DNA of 64,000 bases from Sphingomonas sp. (GTDB lineage Bacteria; Pseudomonadota; Alphaproteobacteria; Sphingomonadales; Sphingomonadaceae): NCBI RefSeq assembly GCF_017745215.1, contig NZ_JAGHZV010000008.1, positions 62,001 through 126,000 of the forward strand. Reading direction: 5' to 3'. The notes below the pieces were generated by a model. The model had not been told where the DNA came from. It did not search any database and was given only the letters and a program-made list of their open reading frames with translations. The translations under genes were made by a program, and so were the position numbers. Shown here piece by piece: positions 9,065 to 16,724 of the stretch. Every line of letters starts with the position of its first letter. Within the stretch, counting starts at the first letter, position 1.

Positions 9065-11016
9065 AGCCCCTCGCAGACATTGTTCGCACTGGAATCGAGG
9101 AAGGGCGCGAAGGGGCAGCTGACGTAGCGCAGCCGGGCGCTGCCGCCGCCGCTCAGGGTCACCAGGATGTTGTCGGCCCGGATCGCCGCGGGGGCGTTGC
9201 CGATGCCGCCGACCCGCACTCCGGCATTGTGGAGGCCGAGGAAGCTGATCATGTCGTCCTGGTCGATACCGTCGCCCGAGACGCCGATCCCGCCGACGAG
9301 CGTGTTGCCGCGATAGACGGGGACCGAGCCGGGGAAGATCTGGATGCCGTTCTGCAGGCGATTCCGGCCGGGCGCGGCATCGGGGATGAAGGTGCAGCGC
9401 TGCGGCGTGTCGGTGCCGCTCGCGCCGGTGACGTAGCTGAGGTGCTGGCCGAGGTTGGTGAGGATCAGCGCCGATTGCAGCCCGGTGCTGAACGGATTGA
9501 ACTGCGCGATCGGTCGCGAGAAGGGCCCGTTGGGGCGGCCGACCTCGCCATCGGGGAAATAGGGGCGCGAGAGATTGCCGTTGGCGCGATCGGTGAAGGC
9601 ATGGGTGCCGGTGAGCGCGGCGGGGTCGTTGAGGAAGGTCCGCGCGGCGGCGACGAAATGCTGCACGTCGGCGCTGGGATCGGCGAGCATCTGGGCGCCC
9701 GCCGCGGCGTTCGAGAAGAAGGCGGCGGTGCGCGCCTTCTGCAGCGAGACGTCGATGCCGAAGATCGGCGCGTCGGGCGAGCGGACGAGGCCCAGCACCG
9801 CGCCGTTGGTATCGACCAGGCTGATCGACACCTGGGCGCGGCTGTCGAGGGGCTGGCGGATCTGCGCGCGGGCGCGCGTCATGATCGTGAAGGCTTCCTC
9901 GAGGATCGCACGCGCCTCGGCGGCGGAGATGGCGCCCGCGCCGTCGGTGCCGGCGGTGACGGGATAGCGGTCGGCGCCCGCGCCGTTGGTGAGGACGAAG
10001 GCGTCGCGGTTCGAGAATTCGGCCGAAGTCGAGGCGCGGATGCCCGAGGCTTCGCTGCCGTATGCCGTACCCGCGGTGATCGTCGCGGCGGTATAGCCGG
10101 TGACCGCGACCGGGCTGCCCAGCGCCGGGCTGGTCGCGGCATAGGTGGCGGTGCCGGGCGTCGCGAGACCGGTGTAGGCGACGTCGGTGTAGCGGAGCTG
10201 GGTGCCGTCGACATAGATGCGGTCGGCACGGATGCTTTCGGGCGCTTCGAAGCCGCGCGTGCCGGCCAGCGCGATCGCTTCCTCGGCGCTGGCGTCGACG
10301 TCGGTCACGTCGGGGTCGAAGCCGTAGCTGCCATCGGTCATCACGCCGACGCCGCCGACCACCACCCCGTCCTTGTAGAGCGGGAAGCCGCCCGGATCGG
10401 CGGCGAGGCCGAGCGGCGAGCGCTTCGGCCCGATCAGCGCGGCCGAGCCCGCGGCGCCGAAGCGGGCGGAGAGGTCCGAGCAGGGGAGCTGGCTGAACTG
10501 GACGCCGAACAGCGGCCCGCTCTCGAGCCCGGCGGTGACCGGCGAGGGCGGGAAATGCTGCTGGACGATCATCGAGGCGGTGCGGGTCGAGAAGGCATTG
10601 CCACCCGAGGAGAGGTACGCGCCGGTGACCGCCTTGGCGATCGCGCCGGCCTCGGCGGGGATGACGAGGTTCTGCGCGTCGATGCTGGCGCCGCCCGGCG
10701 CGGGCGTGGTGCGCGCGGTGGCGGCGGCGCCGGTCATGCGGAAGACGGCGAGGATGTTGCCGACGCGGTCGCTCACCGCGATCACCGCGGGGAGCGAGCG
10801 CGCCTGCGCCTCGGCGGCGGCGTGGGCGATCACCGCCTGGACGTCGGCGACGCTGAGCGACTGCGCGGCGGGGACGGGATAATTGCCGGTCGCGGGAGTC
10901 GGCGTGGGGGTCGGCGTCGCGGCGGGCGACGGGGTGCTGACGCTGCCGCTGCCGCCGCAGGATTCGAGCAGCAGGGCCGAGACGGCGAGGAACGCGGTTA
11001 CCGGGCGCCGCGTCAT
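9061..11016 (-). CDS. Lipoprotein with two GlcG/HbpS-like (haem-binding) domains
   Basis: The 651-residue product has a lipoprotein signal with a lipobox-like end (AVSALLLESCGGSG, Cys about residue 20), a Thr/Pro linker (TPTPTPTPATGN), and then two divergent copies of a GlcG/HbpS-type domain. The first spans about residues 60-320 (SLPAVIAVSDRVGNILAVFR; later VVVGGVGVMTDG). The second starts around residue 350 (QVSISLVDTNGAVLGLVR; later LVGGIGVSGDGIDQDD). Family members bind haem or cobalamin-like ligands or sense redox state. The ATG at 11016 overlaps the stop of the upstream cytochrome gene (ATGA), and its own stop overlaps the next GTG, so all four operon members are translationally linked. 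Likely anchored to the inner face of the outer membrane. Confidence 0.8.
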   Translation of the reverse strand: MTRRPVTAFLAVSALLLESCGGSGSVSTPSPAATPTPTPTPATGNYPVPAAQSLSVADVQAVIAHAAAEAQARSLPAVIAVSDRVGNILAVFRMTGAAATARTTPAPGGASIDAQNLVIPAEAGAIAKAVTGAYLSSGGNAFSTRTASMIVQQHFPPSPVTAGLESGPLFGVQFSQLPCSDLSARFGAAGSAALIGPKRSPLGLAADPGGFPLYKDGVVVGGVGVMTDGSYGFDPDVTDVDASAEEAIALAGTRGFEAPESIRADRIYVDGTQLRYTDVAYTGLATPGTATYAATSPALGSPVAVTGYTAATITAGTAYGSEASGIRASTSAEFSNRDAFVLTNGAGADRYPVTAGTDGAGAISAAEARAILEEAFTIMTRARAQIRQPLDSRAQVSISLVDTNGAVLGLVRSPDAPIFGIDVSLQKARTAAFFSNAAAGAQMLADPSADVQHFVAAARTFLNDPAALTGTHAFTDRANGNLSRPYFPDGEVGRPNGPFSRPIAQFNPFSTGLQSALILTNLGQHLSYVTGASGTDTPQRCTFIPDAAPGRNRLQNGIQIFPGSVPVYRGNTLVGGIGVSGDGIDQDDMISFLGLHNAGVRVGGIGNAPAAIRADNILVTLSGGGSARLRYVSCPFAPFLDSSANNVCEGL

Positions 11017-12383
11017 CTGAGCGCCCGGATGCTGCGGACCGCGCTGGCGAGCGAGGCGCGGAAGTCGGCGCCGCGATAGGCGTTGGGCTCCTTGACCGCG
11101 GCATAGGCGCGATTGATGTCGGCGCGGATGCCGGCCGCCGCGCCGATCGTGATCCGGCCCTGCTTGACCAGCGCGTTGAGCAGGGTGTCGATTGCCATCA
11201 CCGCCTGCACCGAGCCTTCGTAATCGGTGAAGCGCGGTGCCGAGGCGGGGCCGGCGATGCTGTCCAGGATGCGATACGCCAGGTCGTTGCCGCCGAGCCC
11301 GGCGAGCATGCCGGCGAGGCTCTGCGAGGTCTGGGCGAGCCGGCGCGCGGCAGCCACGGCGGCGGTGCGGTCGCCGGCAAGGCCGGCGTGGAAGGCCTTC
11401 ACGTCGGCGTCGAACCGCGCGGCCTGGCCGGGCACAGCGGCATGGACCGCCGCCGAGAGCAAGATCATGTTCTCGTCGTTGAACGGCGGCATGCCGAAGG
11501 GGATCGGGCGGCCGGGGTTGGTCTCGAAGGTCAGGCTGCGATCGGCCTGGTCGTAGATGCGGCGATGGCAGCTGTGGCAGTCGAAGAAGGTGAATTCGGG
11601 GAAGCTGCCCTCGGTGCCGCGGTTGCTCGCGAACAGCGTCATCGCGCGGTTGAGCGCCATCGCCTGGCCGGCGGCCCAGGTGGCGACGCTGTCGGTACGG
11701 CCCTTGCGCCCGGCATAGTCGGCATCCTCGTCCCAATGCTGCTGCATCGTCGAGAAGAGGTCGAGCTCGAAGCTGATCCGGGGGTGGCCGGCAGCCATCA
11801 TCCGGTGCGTGACGAACTGACCGGCGCGGGCGCTGCCGTAGTGGCAATCGAGGCACACGCCGGCGCGGACCAGTGGTCGGTCGAGCGGCGTCATGCCATT
11901 CGCGACATTGCCCGCGTGGCTGGCGCCGACGGCATAGTGCGAAGCGATCCAGCCCGAGGCGGGGCCGTGGCACGCCTCGCAACTCACCCCGTCGCTGGTG
12001 AGGTAGCGCGCGCCCTTCCCGCCGGTGACGGGGGTCGAATGGCAGCCGAGGCAGGCGGGCGCCCGGGCGGCGTCGCCGAGGCCGAGCGTGGCGGTGATCT
12101 GCTGCGCGCGGCGGCCGGAGAGGACGGCATAGGCCCGGCTGTGCGCACCGCCGGGCGACGAAGGTTCCTGCCAGCGCATCAGCTCGTCCTGGCGGACGAC
12201 GGCGCCGTCCGCCTCCATCCGGCCGTGGCAGGTGGTGCCGGCGCAGCTCGCGACGCCTTCGAAGGTCCCGCCGGCAGGCGGCGCGGCGGTGGCGCCGGTG
12301 AGCACCGCGGCGGCGGCGAGCAGGGCAAGCGAGGCCCCGAGAGCCCCGCGCATCCAAGCTGAAAATCGACCCCCTACACGCAT
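11013..12383 (-). CDS. Multihaem cytochrome, c554-like
   Basis: The 456-residue product has a signal peptide (MRGALGASLALLAAAAVLTG, cleavage near ATA-APP). It carries four CxxCH motifs (CLGCH, CEACH, CLDCH, CHSCH) and one expanded site CAGTTCH (C-x4-CH) near residue 47, an arrangement resembling cytochrome c554 and related tetra/pentahaem proteins. The C-terminal 180 residues are helical and haem-free. The start at 12383 (MRVGG) gives a normal export signal; 12353 is an alternative, and the frame upstream of 12383 lacks signal character. It is the first gene of the operon ending at 3228. Likely a periplasmic electron carrier feeding the downstream barrel/decahaem proteins (inference). Confidence 0.85.
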   Translation of the reverse strand: MRVGGRFSAWMRGALGASLALLAAAAVLTGATAAPPAGGTFEGVASCAGTTCHGRMEADGAVVRQDELMRWQEPSSPGGAHSRAYAVLSGRRAQQITATLGLGDAARAPACLGCHSTPVTGGKGARYLTSDGVSCEACHGPASGWIASHYAVGASHAGNVANGMTPLDRPLVRAGVCLDCHYGSARAGQFVTHRMMAAGHPRISFELDLFSTMQQHWDEDADYAGRKGRTDSVATWAAGQAMALNRAMTLFASNRGTEGSFPEFTFFDCHSCHRRIYDQADRSLTFETNPGRPIPFGMPPFNDENMILLSAAVHAAVPGQAARFDADVKAFHAGLAGDRTAAVAAARRLAQTSQSLAGMLAGLGGNDLAYRILDSIAGPASAPRFTDYEGSVQAVMAIDTLLNALVKQGRITIGAAAGIRADINRAYAAVKEPNAYRGADFRASLASAVRSIRALR

Positions 12384-12508
12384 GCCAGCGCAATCCCCTC
12401 GCTCGCGGCGTTCAATCTGCCCGAATCTGCATGCACCGAACAGGCTTAAGTTTGGTTTCAGTCCGTCGGCCTGTCCTAAAGCTGCCACTTCCGCCCGCTC
12501 CCCTCTTC

Positions 12509-12560
12509 GTCATCCGGCGAAAGCCGGGACCCAGGGTTGCGAAGGACGTCGCTCGCGGCC
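12509..12560. repeat. Family A palindrome, half copy abutting the FecR remnant
   Basis: One arm of the dispersed element (CGTCATCCGGCGAAAGCCGG, then GACCCAGGG) followed by GACGTCGCTCGC. The matching second arm is missing. It directly borders the broken end of the FecR-like pseudogene, which suggests insertion or deletion at this site. Confidence 0.7.
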
Positions 12561-12808
12561 CGACGGTAAAGCTGGTCTTGTCGAGCAGCAGCACCTGCAA
12601 TCGGCTGGCGCGGCCGGTAAGGATGTCGTTGCCGAGCGACACGCGCTCCTTGAGCATCGCGTGGTGGAGCGTGCGGTTGGCCTCGGTCGTCATCTTGACG
12701 TCGTTGACCACCGCGGCGTTGACCCCGACGGCCCGCACCGGCGAGCGCTGCGCCGGGGAAAGATCAGGCCGGCGGCCAGGCGCGGCGGCGTGTGAGGTCG
12801 GTCATCAT
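12560..12808 (-). pseudogene. Remnant of a FecR-domain protein
   Basis: Read on the minus strand, an ATG at 12808 begins MMTDLTRRRAW and hits a stop after 13 codons. In another frame, from about 12738, the sequence continues AVGVNAAVVNDVKMTTEANR and then MLKERVSLGNDILTGRASRL and QVLLLDKTSFTVG. The latter is a typical FecR beta-sandwich start (ligand-independent, surface-anchored or sensor domains). Homology stops at FTVGP exactly where a family A palindrome begins. The gene therefore has at least one frameshift near the signal sequence and has lost its 3' part. It lies between the cytochrome operon and the hydratase gene. Confidence 0.65.
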
Positions 12809-12831
12809 TCCCTCTGGTCGATACCCACAAC

Positions 12832-12912
12832 CGTCATCCCGGCGGAAGCCGGGACCCAGGGCCAAGCAGGACGTCGCTCGCGACCCTGGGTCCCGGCTTT
12901 CGCCGGGACGAC
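12832..12912. repeat. Family A palindrome, full copy
   Basis: Left arm CGTCATCCCGGCGGAAGCCG (continuing GGACCCAGGG) and right arm CCCTGGGTCCCGGCTTTCGC (continuing CGGGACGAC) surround a core containing GACGTCGCTCGCGA. Other copies are at 25986-26066 and 49818-49900. Such elements form long hairpins when transcribed. It sits just downstream of the hydratase stop and could end that transcript. Confidence 0.8.
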
Positions 12913-12934
12913 CGCTGATGTCGGGAAGGCGCGC

Positions 12935-13723
12935 TTACGCCTCCGCCTTCTCGATCGCGCACTCAACCTCGAACCCGCCGCCGAAGCGCGCCACTGCGCG
13001 TTGCCCCGGGTGCATGATGTGCACGCCCGTCACCGCGCCCGAGGAGATCCACTGCCCCGGCTGGAGCGCGATCCCGCGCGCCGCCGCGAGGCCGAACAGG
13101 AAGGCGGCCGCGCCGAACGGGCCGTCGAGCATCTCGCTCGCGGGAGCGCGGCCCGCTTCCTCGCCGTCGATCAGCAGCTCCACCGTCCAGTCGATGAAGT
13201 CGCCGTTCTGCCAGTTCGGGATCGCGCGGCCGACCACCAGCCCGTGGTTGTTGCCGAAGTCCGAGATCGTCACCAGCGGCCCGTCGGCGTTGATCCCCGG
13301 ATAGGGCGAGCTCGCGATCTCGATGCCGGCATGGACCGCGTCGATCAGCGCCTTGGCCTCGTGGGGCGTGTATTCGGCCTTCGCCGGATCGGGCGCGGTG
13401 CCGATGCGCAGGAGATATTCCGCCTCGGCCGCGCCGAAGCCGCCCTCGAACACCGGCATCGACAGCCCCGGGCGTGCATCGACGATGCGATCGGCGAAGA
13501 TCGGCCCCGCGAGGCGATTGGTGCCCAGCTCGGCATCGAGCGGCGGGTTGATCCGGCCGACCTTCCAGCCGCCCACCGCGACCCGGCGCAGCGCGATCGC
13601 ATGGTCCTGGATCGCATAGGCCTCGGCGATCGACTCGGGGCGGCGCCCCGGATAGTCGGCCAGCGCCTGGGCGTCCCGGCGCGCCGCTACGAACGCCTGC
13701 GCGATCCGTTCGCCCTCACTCAT
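12935..13723 (-). CDS. 2-keto-4-pentenoate hydratase / fumarylacetoacetase-fold hydratase
   Basis: The 262-residue product matches the MhpD/XylJ-type hydratase fold: GGWKVGRINPP near the N-terminus, EAEYLLRIG as metal-ligand region, HAGIEIASSPYPG, and PGQWISSGAVTG near the C-terminus. Family enzymes use Mg2+ or Mn2+ to hydrate 2-keto-4-enoates. The start MSEGERIAQAF at 13723 was preferred; MSVGEARMSEGER at 13744 is possible. It is divergent from a LacI gene, and the shared 13724-13848 spacer holds a TGACACCGGT-type site. It may therefore be part of the sugar-acid regulon, for example handling a 2-keto acid from uronate breakdown, rather than aromatic meta-cleavage. No ring-cleavage genes are nearby. 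Confidence 0.8.
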   Translation of the reverse strand: MSEGERIAQAFVAARRDAQALADYPGRRPESIAEAYAIQDHAIALRRVAVGGWKVGRINPPLDAELGTNRLAGPIFADRIVDARPGLSMPVFEGGFGAAEAEYLLRIGTAPDPAKAEYTPHEAKALIDAVHAGIEIASSPYPGINADGPLVTISDFGNNHGLVVGRAIPNWQNGDFIDWTVELLIDGEEAGRAPASEMLDGPFGAAAFLFGLAAARGIALQPGQWISSGAVTGVHIMHPGQRAVARFGGGFEVECAIEKAEA

Positions 13724-13775
13724 CCTCGCCTCGCCCACGCTCATTTGGCACCCGTCATTCCTCGCTGCTTATGGG

Positions 13776-13787
13776 AAACCGGTGTCA
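13776..13787 (-). promoter_or_regulatory. Candidate LacI operator, site 1
   Basis: On the minus strand the site reads TGACACCGGTTT. It lies between the divergent hydratase and LacI genes and could control both. It matches four other sites in the window with the consensus TGACACCGGTWA. Confidence 0.6.
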
Positions 13788-13848
13788 GTGACAAGCCATG
13801 CTTGTGTCCCGCACATTTGGCGAATGGGACAATGGGCGCTATGTCCTC

Positions 13849-14883
13849 ATGGACATGAGCAAAGCCAGCCAGCCAACGATCAACGACGTCGCGCGCCTCG
13901 CCGGGGTCTCGAAGAAGACCGTCAGCCGGGTGATCAATGCCTCCCCGCTGCTCAACCAGGACACGCGCAAGCGAGTGGAGCAGGTCATCGCCGAACTGGG
14001 GTACATCCCCAATCCGCAGGCGCGCGCGCTGGCGCTGAGGCGCAACTTCCTGATCGGGCTGATCCACGACAACCCCAATGCGCAGATGGTGCTCAACGTG
14101 CAGCAGGGGCTGCTCGAAGTGCTGCGCGACACCGAGTTCGAGCTGATCGTCCACCCGGTCGACCGCGGCTCGCCGGCGATGCTCGAGGAGATCCGCCGCT
14201 TCCTCGAGCGGCAGCGGCCGTACGGCATCATGCTGCTGCCGCCGATCAGCGAGAATGACACGCTCGCCGCGCTCTGCCGCGAACTGGGGGTGCGCTATGT
14301 GCGGATGGGCTCGGCGCCGCTCGACGAGCCGCCCAACATGGTCGCTTCGAACGACCGCGAGGCAGTGCGCGGCGCGGTGGGACACCTCATCGAGGCGGGG
14401 CACCGTCGGATCGGGCTGATCGCAGGGCCGCACGGCTTCCGCTCGGCGATCGAGCGCCAGCACGGCTATGAGGAAGCGCTGGAAGCCGCGGGGATTCCGA
14501 TCCAGCGGACGATGATCGTGCACGGCGACTATCGCTTCGAATCGGGGATGCGCGCGGCCGACCGGCTGCTCGACCATTCGCCGCGGCCGACCGCGGTCTT
14601 CTCCTCGAACGACGAGATGGCGGCGGGGGTGTTCCATGTCGCGCGCCAGCGGGGGCTTTCGGTGCCGCAGGAACTCTCGATCATCGGCTTCGACGACACG
14701 CCGATCGCCTCGCACATCTGGCCGCCGCTGACGACGGTGCGCTGGCCGATCGCGACGATGGCGCGCGCCGCGGCGCTCAAGCTGGTCGGCGAAGCGAGCG
14801 GCAAGGGCAGCAGCGACGGCGATGCCTCGCTGTTCGTCTCGACGCTGATCCGGCGGGCATCGGTGGCGGCGCCGGGGTCTTGA
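13849..14883 (+). CDS. LacI-family transcriptional regulator (probable pectin/uronate regulator)
   Basis: The 344-residue protein has an N-terminal LacI helix-turn-helix (PTINDVARLAGVSKKTVSRV), a hinge (NPQARALALRR) and a periplasmic-binding-protein-like effector domain (IGLIHDNPNAQ, AGHRRIGLIAGP, PTAVFSSNDEMAAGV, LSIIGFDDTPIAS). The ATG at 13849 was chosen to give a usual short N-terminus; 13855 is possible and the frame extends back to 13798. Divergent from the hydratase gene and upstream of kduI-kduD. The palindrome-like TGACACCGGTWA sites in front of kduI, pectate lyase, the TonB receptor, an esterase and this gene suggest it represses these units and itself until a pectin-derived keto-acid is present. 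The effector identity is inference. Confidence 0.9.
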   Translation: MDMSKASQPTINDVARLAGVSKKTVSRVINASPLLNQDTRKRVEQVIAELGYIPNPQARALALRRNFLIGLIHDNPNAQMVLNVQQGLLEVLRDTEFELIVHPVDRGSPAMLEEIRRFLERQRPYGIMLLPPISENDTLAALCRELGVRYVRMGSAPLDEPPNMVASNDREAVRGAVGHLIEAGHRRIGLIAGPHGFRSAIERQHGYEEALEAAGIPIQRTMIVHGDYRFESGMRAADRLLDHSPRPTAVFSSNDEMAAGVFHVARQRGLSVPQELSIIGFDDTPIASHIWPPLTTVRWPIATMARAAALKLVGEASGKGSSDGDASLFVSTLIRRASVAAPGS

Positions 14884-14890
14884 TCTTCTT

Positions 14891-15006
14891 AAGCCCCTCC
14901 CCTTCAGGGGAGGGGTTGGGGGTGGGGCCTGTGAGTCTCACCGAGACCAACGTTGGCATTCGTGGACAGGCCCCACCCCAACCCCTCCCCTGAAGGGGAG
15001 GGGCTT
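14891..15006. repeat. Long inverted repeat, family C copy 1
   Basis: Arms of about 41 bp: left begins AAGCCCCTCCCCTTCAGGGG (14891-14932), right ends CTGAAGGGGAGGGGCTT (14966-15006), with a 33-base centre. Each arm also contains a small hairpin CCCCTCCCCTTCAGGGGAGGGG. It lies between the LacI stop and the kduI promoter and could act as a terminator or an mRNA-processing structure. A decayed relative is at 50437-50550. Confidence 0.8.
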
Positions 15007-15072
15007 GAGTGTGCTGCACCGCTTGACCTCGCCCTCGCCCGGTCGCATCGCGACACTGGTTGAATTCAAACC

Positions 15073-15084
15073 TGACACCGGTTA
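15073..15084 (+). promoter_or_regulatory. Candidate LacI operator, site 2 (kduI)
   Basis: TGACACCGGTTA, 29 bp upstream of the kduI start codon and before its ribosome-binding site GGAGAGG (15104-15110). Fits the five-site consensus. Confidence 0.65.
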
Positions 15085-15113
15085 CCCGAGCGCGACCAGA
15101 TTCGGAGAGGCAC

Positions 15114-15956
15114 ATGTTCGATCGCACCTATTACGCCACGCACCCCGACATGATGGAGTGCGTCTCGAACGACGAGCTGCGCGACCGCTACCTCATCCAG
15201 GGCCTGTTTCGCACCGGCGAGTGCGTGCTCAACTACACCCATGCCGACCGGTTCGTGATCGGCGGTGTCGCGGTGGGCGCCACGCCGGTCAGGCTCCCCG
15301 ACCAGGCCGAGCCGCCCTCGGCCGCGGGCCACCCTTTCCTCGAGCGCCGCGAGCTGGCGATCGTCAACGTCGGCTCGGTCGAAGGCACCGTCACCGTCGA
15401 CGGCGAAGCCTTCACGCTGGGCAACAAGGACTGCCTCTACGTCACCATGGGCGCCAGGCAAGTGACCTTCGCCGGCGAAGGCGCGCGCTTCTACCTGGCG
15501 TCGTGCCCGGCGCACAAGGCGTTCACCACGAGGCTGCTCGGCATCGCCGACGCCAATGCGCTCGACCGCGGCACGCTGGCGGAATCGAACGAGCGGACGA
15601 TCTTCCAGCTCGTCATCCCCGGCGTGTGCGACAGCGCGCAGCTGGTGATGGGCCTCACCGTGCTCAAGCCGGGCAGCGTGTGGAACACCATGCCCCCGCA
15701 CATCCACGAGCGCCGCAGCGAGATCTATTTCTACTTCGAGCTCGACGACCTCGCCAAGGACCGCGTCTTCCACTTCATGGGCGAAGGCGAAGCGACGCGG
15801 CACATTGTGATGCAGAACGAGGAAGCCGTGATCTCGCCGCCCTGGTCGATCCACATGGGCGCGGGGACGAAGGCCTATGCGTTCATCTGGGCGATGGCCG
15901 GCGAGAACCAGGACTATACCGACATGAACGTGCTCGATATCTGCCAGCTGGCCTGA
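15114..15956 (+). CDS. kduI: 5-dehydro-4-deoxy-D-glucuronate isomerase
   Basis: This enzyme converts 5-keto-4-deoxyuronate, made from unsaturated galacturonate after pectate-lyase action, to 2,5-diketo-3-deoxygluconate. The 280-residue protein has the cupin-type metal site HIHERRSE at residues 196-203. His196, His198 and Glu203 have the same spacing as in the E. coli enzyme, and a later His lies in WSIHMGAGT. Length equals the family norm. The ATG at 15114 follows GGAGAGG at good spacing. kduD begins 12 bp after the stop, so both are in one operon that also includes the carboxylesterase at 16721. Confidence 0.95.
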   Translation: MFDRTYYATHPDMMECVSNDELRDRYLIQGLFRTGECVLNYTHADRFVIGGVAVGATPVRLPDQAEPPSAAGHPFLERRELAIVNVGSVEGTVTVDGEAFTLGNKDCLYVTMGARQVTFAGEGARFYLASCPAHKAFTTRLLGIADANALDRGTLAESNERTIFQLVIPGVCDSAQLVMGLTVLKPGSVWNTMPPHIHERRSEIYFYFELDDLAKDRVFHFMGEGEATRHIVMQNEEAVISPPWSIHMGAGTKAYAFIWAMAGENQDYTDMNVLDICQLA

Positions 15957-15968
15957 CGGAGTTCCAGC

Positions 15969-16724
15969 ATGACCAATCCCTTCGATCTCGGCGGCAAGGT
16001 CGCCGTCGTCACCGGCGCGAACACCGGCATCGGCCAGGGCATCGCGCTGGCGCTTGCCGCGGCGGGCGCGAACGTGGCAGCGGTGGGCCGCACCCCGGCG
16101 GAGGAGACCGTCGCGAAGGTCCGCGCGCTCGGGCGCAAGGCGGAGATCGTCTCGGCCGACCTGTCGACGATCGAGCCTGTGGGCCGAGTTGTGGACGAAG
16201 CTGTGGACAAGCTCGGCGGGCTGGACATCCTCGTCAACAACGCCGGGATCATCCGCCGCGCCGACAGCCTGGACTTCACCGAGGAAGATTGGGACGCGGT
16301 GGTCGACACCAATCTGAAGTCGGTGTTCTTCCTCTGCCAGGCGGCGGCGCGCCATATGGTGGGCCACGGCGGCGGCAAGATCATCAACATCGCGTCGATG
16401 CTGACCTTCCAGGGCGGCATCCGCGTGCCGAGCTACACCGCGTCCAAGTCGGGGATCGGCGGTCTCACCAAGCTGCTCGCCAACGAATGGGCGGGCAAGG
16501 GCATCAACGTCAACGCGATCGCGCCGGGCTATATCGCGACCAACAACACCGCGGCGCTCCAGGCCGACGAGACGCGCAACCGCCAGATCATGGAGCGCAT
16601 CCCCGCGGGCCGCTGGGGCGATCCCGCCGACCTGGGCGGGGCCGCAGTGTTCCTCGCGTCGTCGGCGGCCGACTATGTCCAGGGGCATATTCTGGCCGTC
16701 GACGGCGGGTGGCTGGCGCGGTGA
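15969..16724 (+). CDS. kduD: 2-dehydro-3-deoxy-D-gluconate 5-dehydrogenase (SDR)
   Basis: KduD reduces 2,5-diketo-3-deoxygluconate to 2-keto-3-deoxygluconate, the second cytoplasmic step of unsaturated-uronate use. The 251-residue classical SDR shows the cofactor loop TGANTGIGQG (residues 16-24), NNAG (90-93), Ser143 and the Tyr156/Lys160 pair in YTASK. The C-terminus ends VDGGWLAR, as in known KduD proteins. The stop overlaps the GTG of the next gene. Substrate assignment rests on adjacency to kduI as well as sequence. Confidence 0.93.
   Translation: MTNPFDLGGKVAVVTGANTGIGQGIALALAAAGANVAAVGRTPAEETVAKVRALGRKAEIVSADLSTIEPVGRVVDEAVDKLGGLDILVNNAGIIRRADSLDFTEEDWDAVVDTNLKSVFFLCQAAARHMVGHGGGKIINIASMLTFQGGIRVPSYTASKSGIGGLTKLLANEWAGKGINVNAIAPGYIATNNTAALQADETRNRQIMERIPAGRWGDPADLGGAAVFLASSAADYVQGHILAVDGGWLAR

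Noticed and set aside
7199..11104. A 1301-codon minus-strand frame that includes the beta-barrel protein
   Set aside because: Only the part from GTG 9064 is protein-like. The upstream part is Arg/Pro/Gln-rich and is the shadow of the lipoprotein gene in another frame.
9061..12393. A 1110-codon frame that would fuse the cytochrome region to the lipoprotein
   Set aside because: The section above 11016 is a frame shadow of the c554-like gene; a lipoprotein signal begins at 11016 and gives an ATGA junction.
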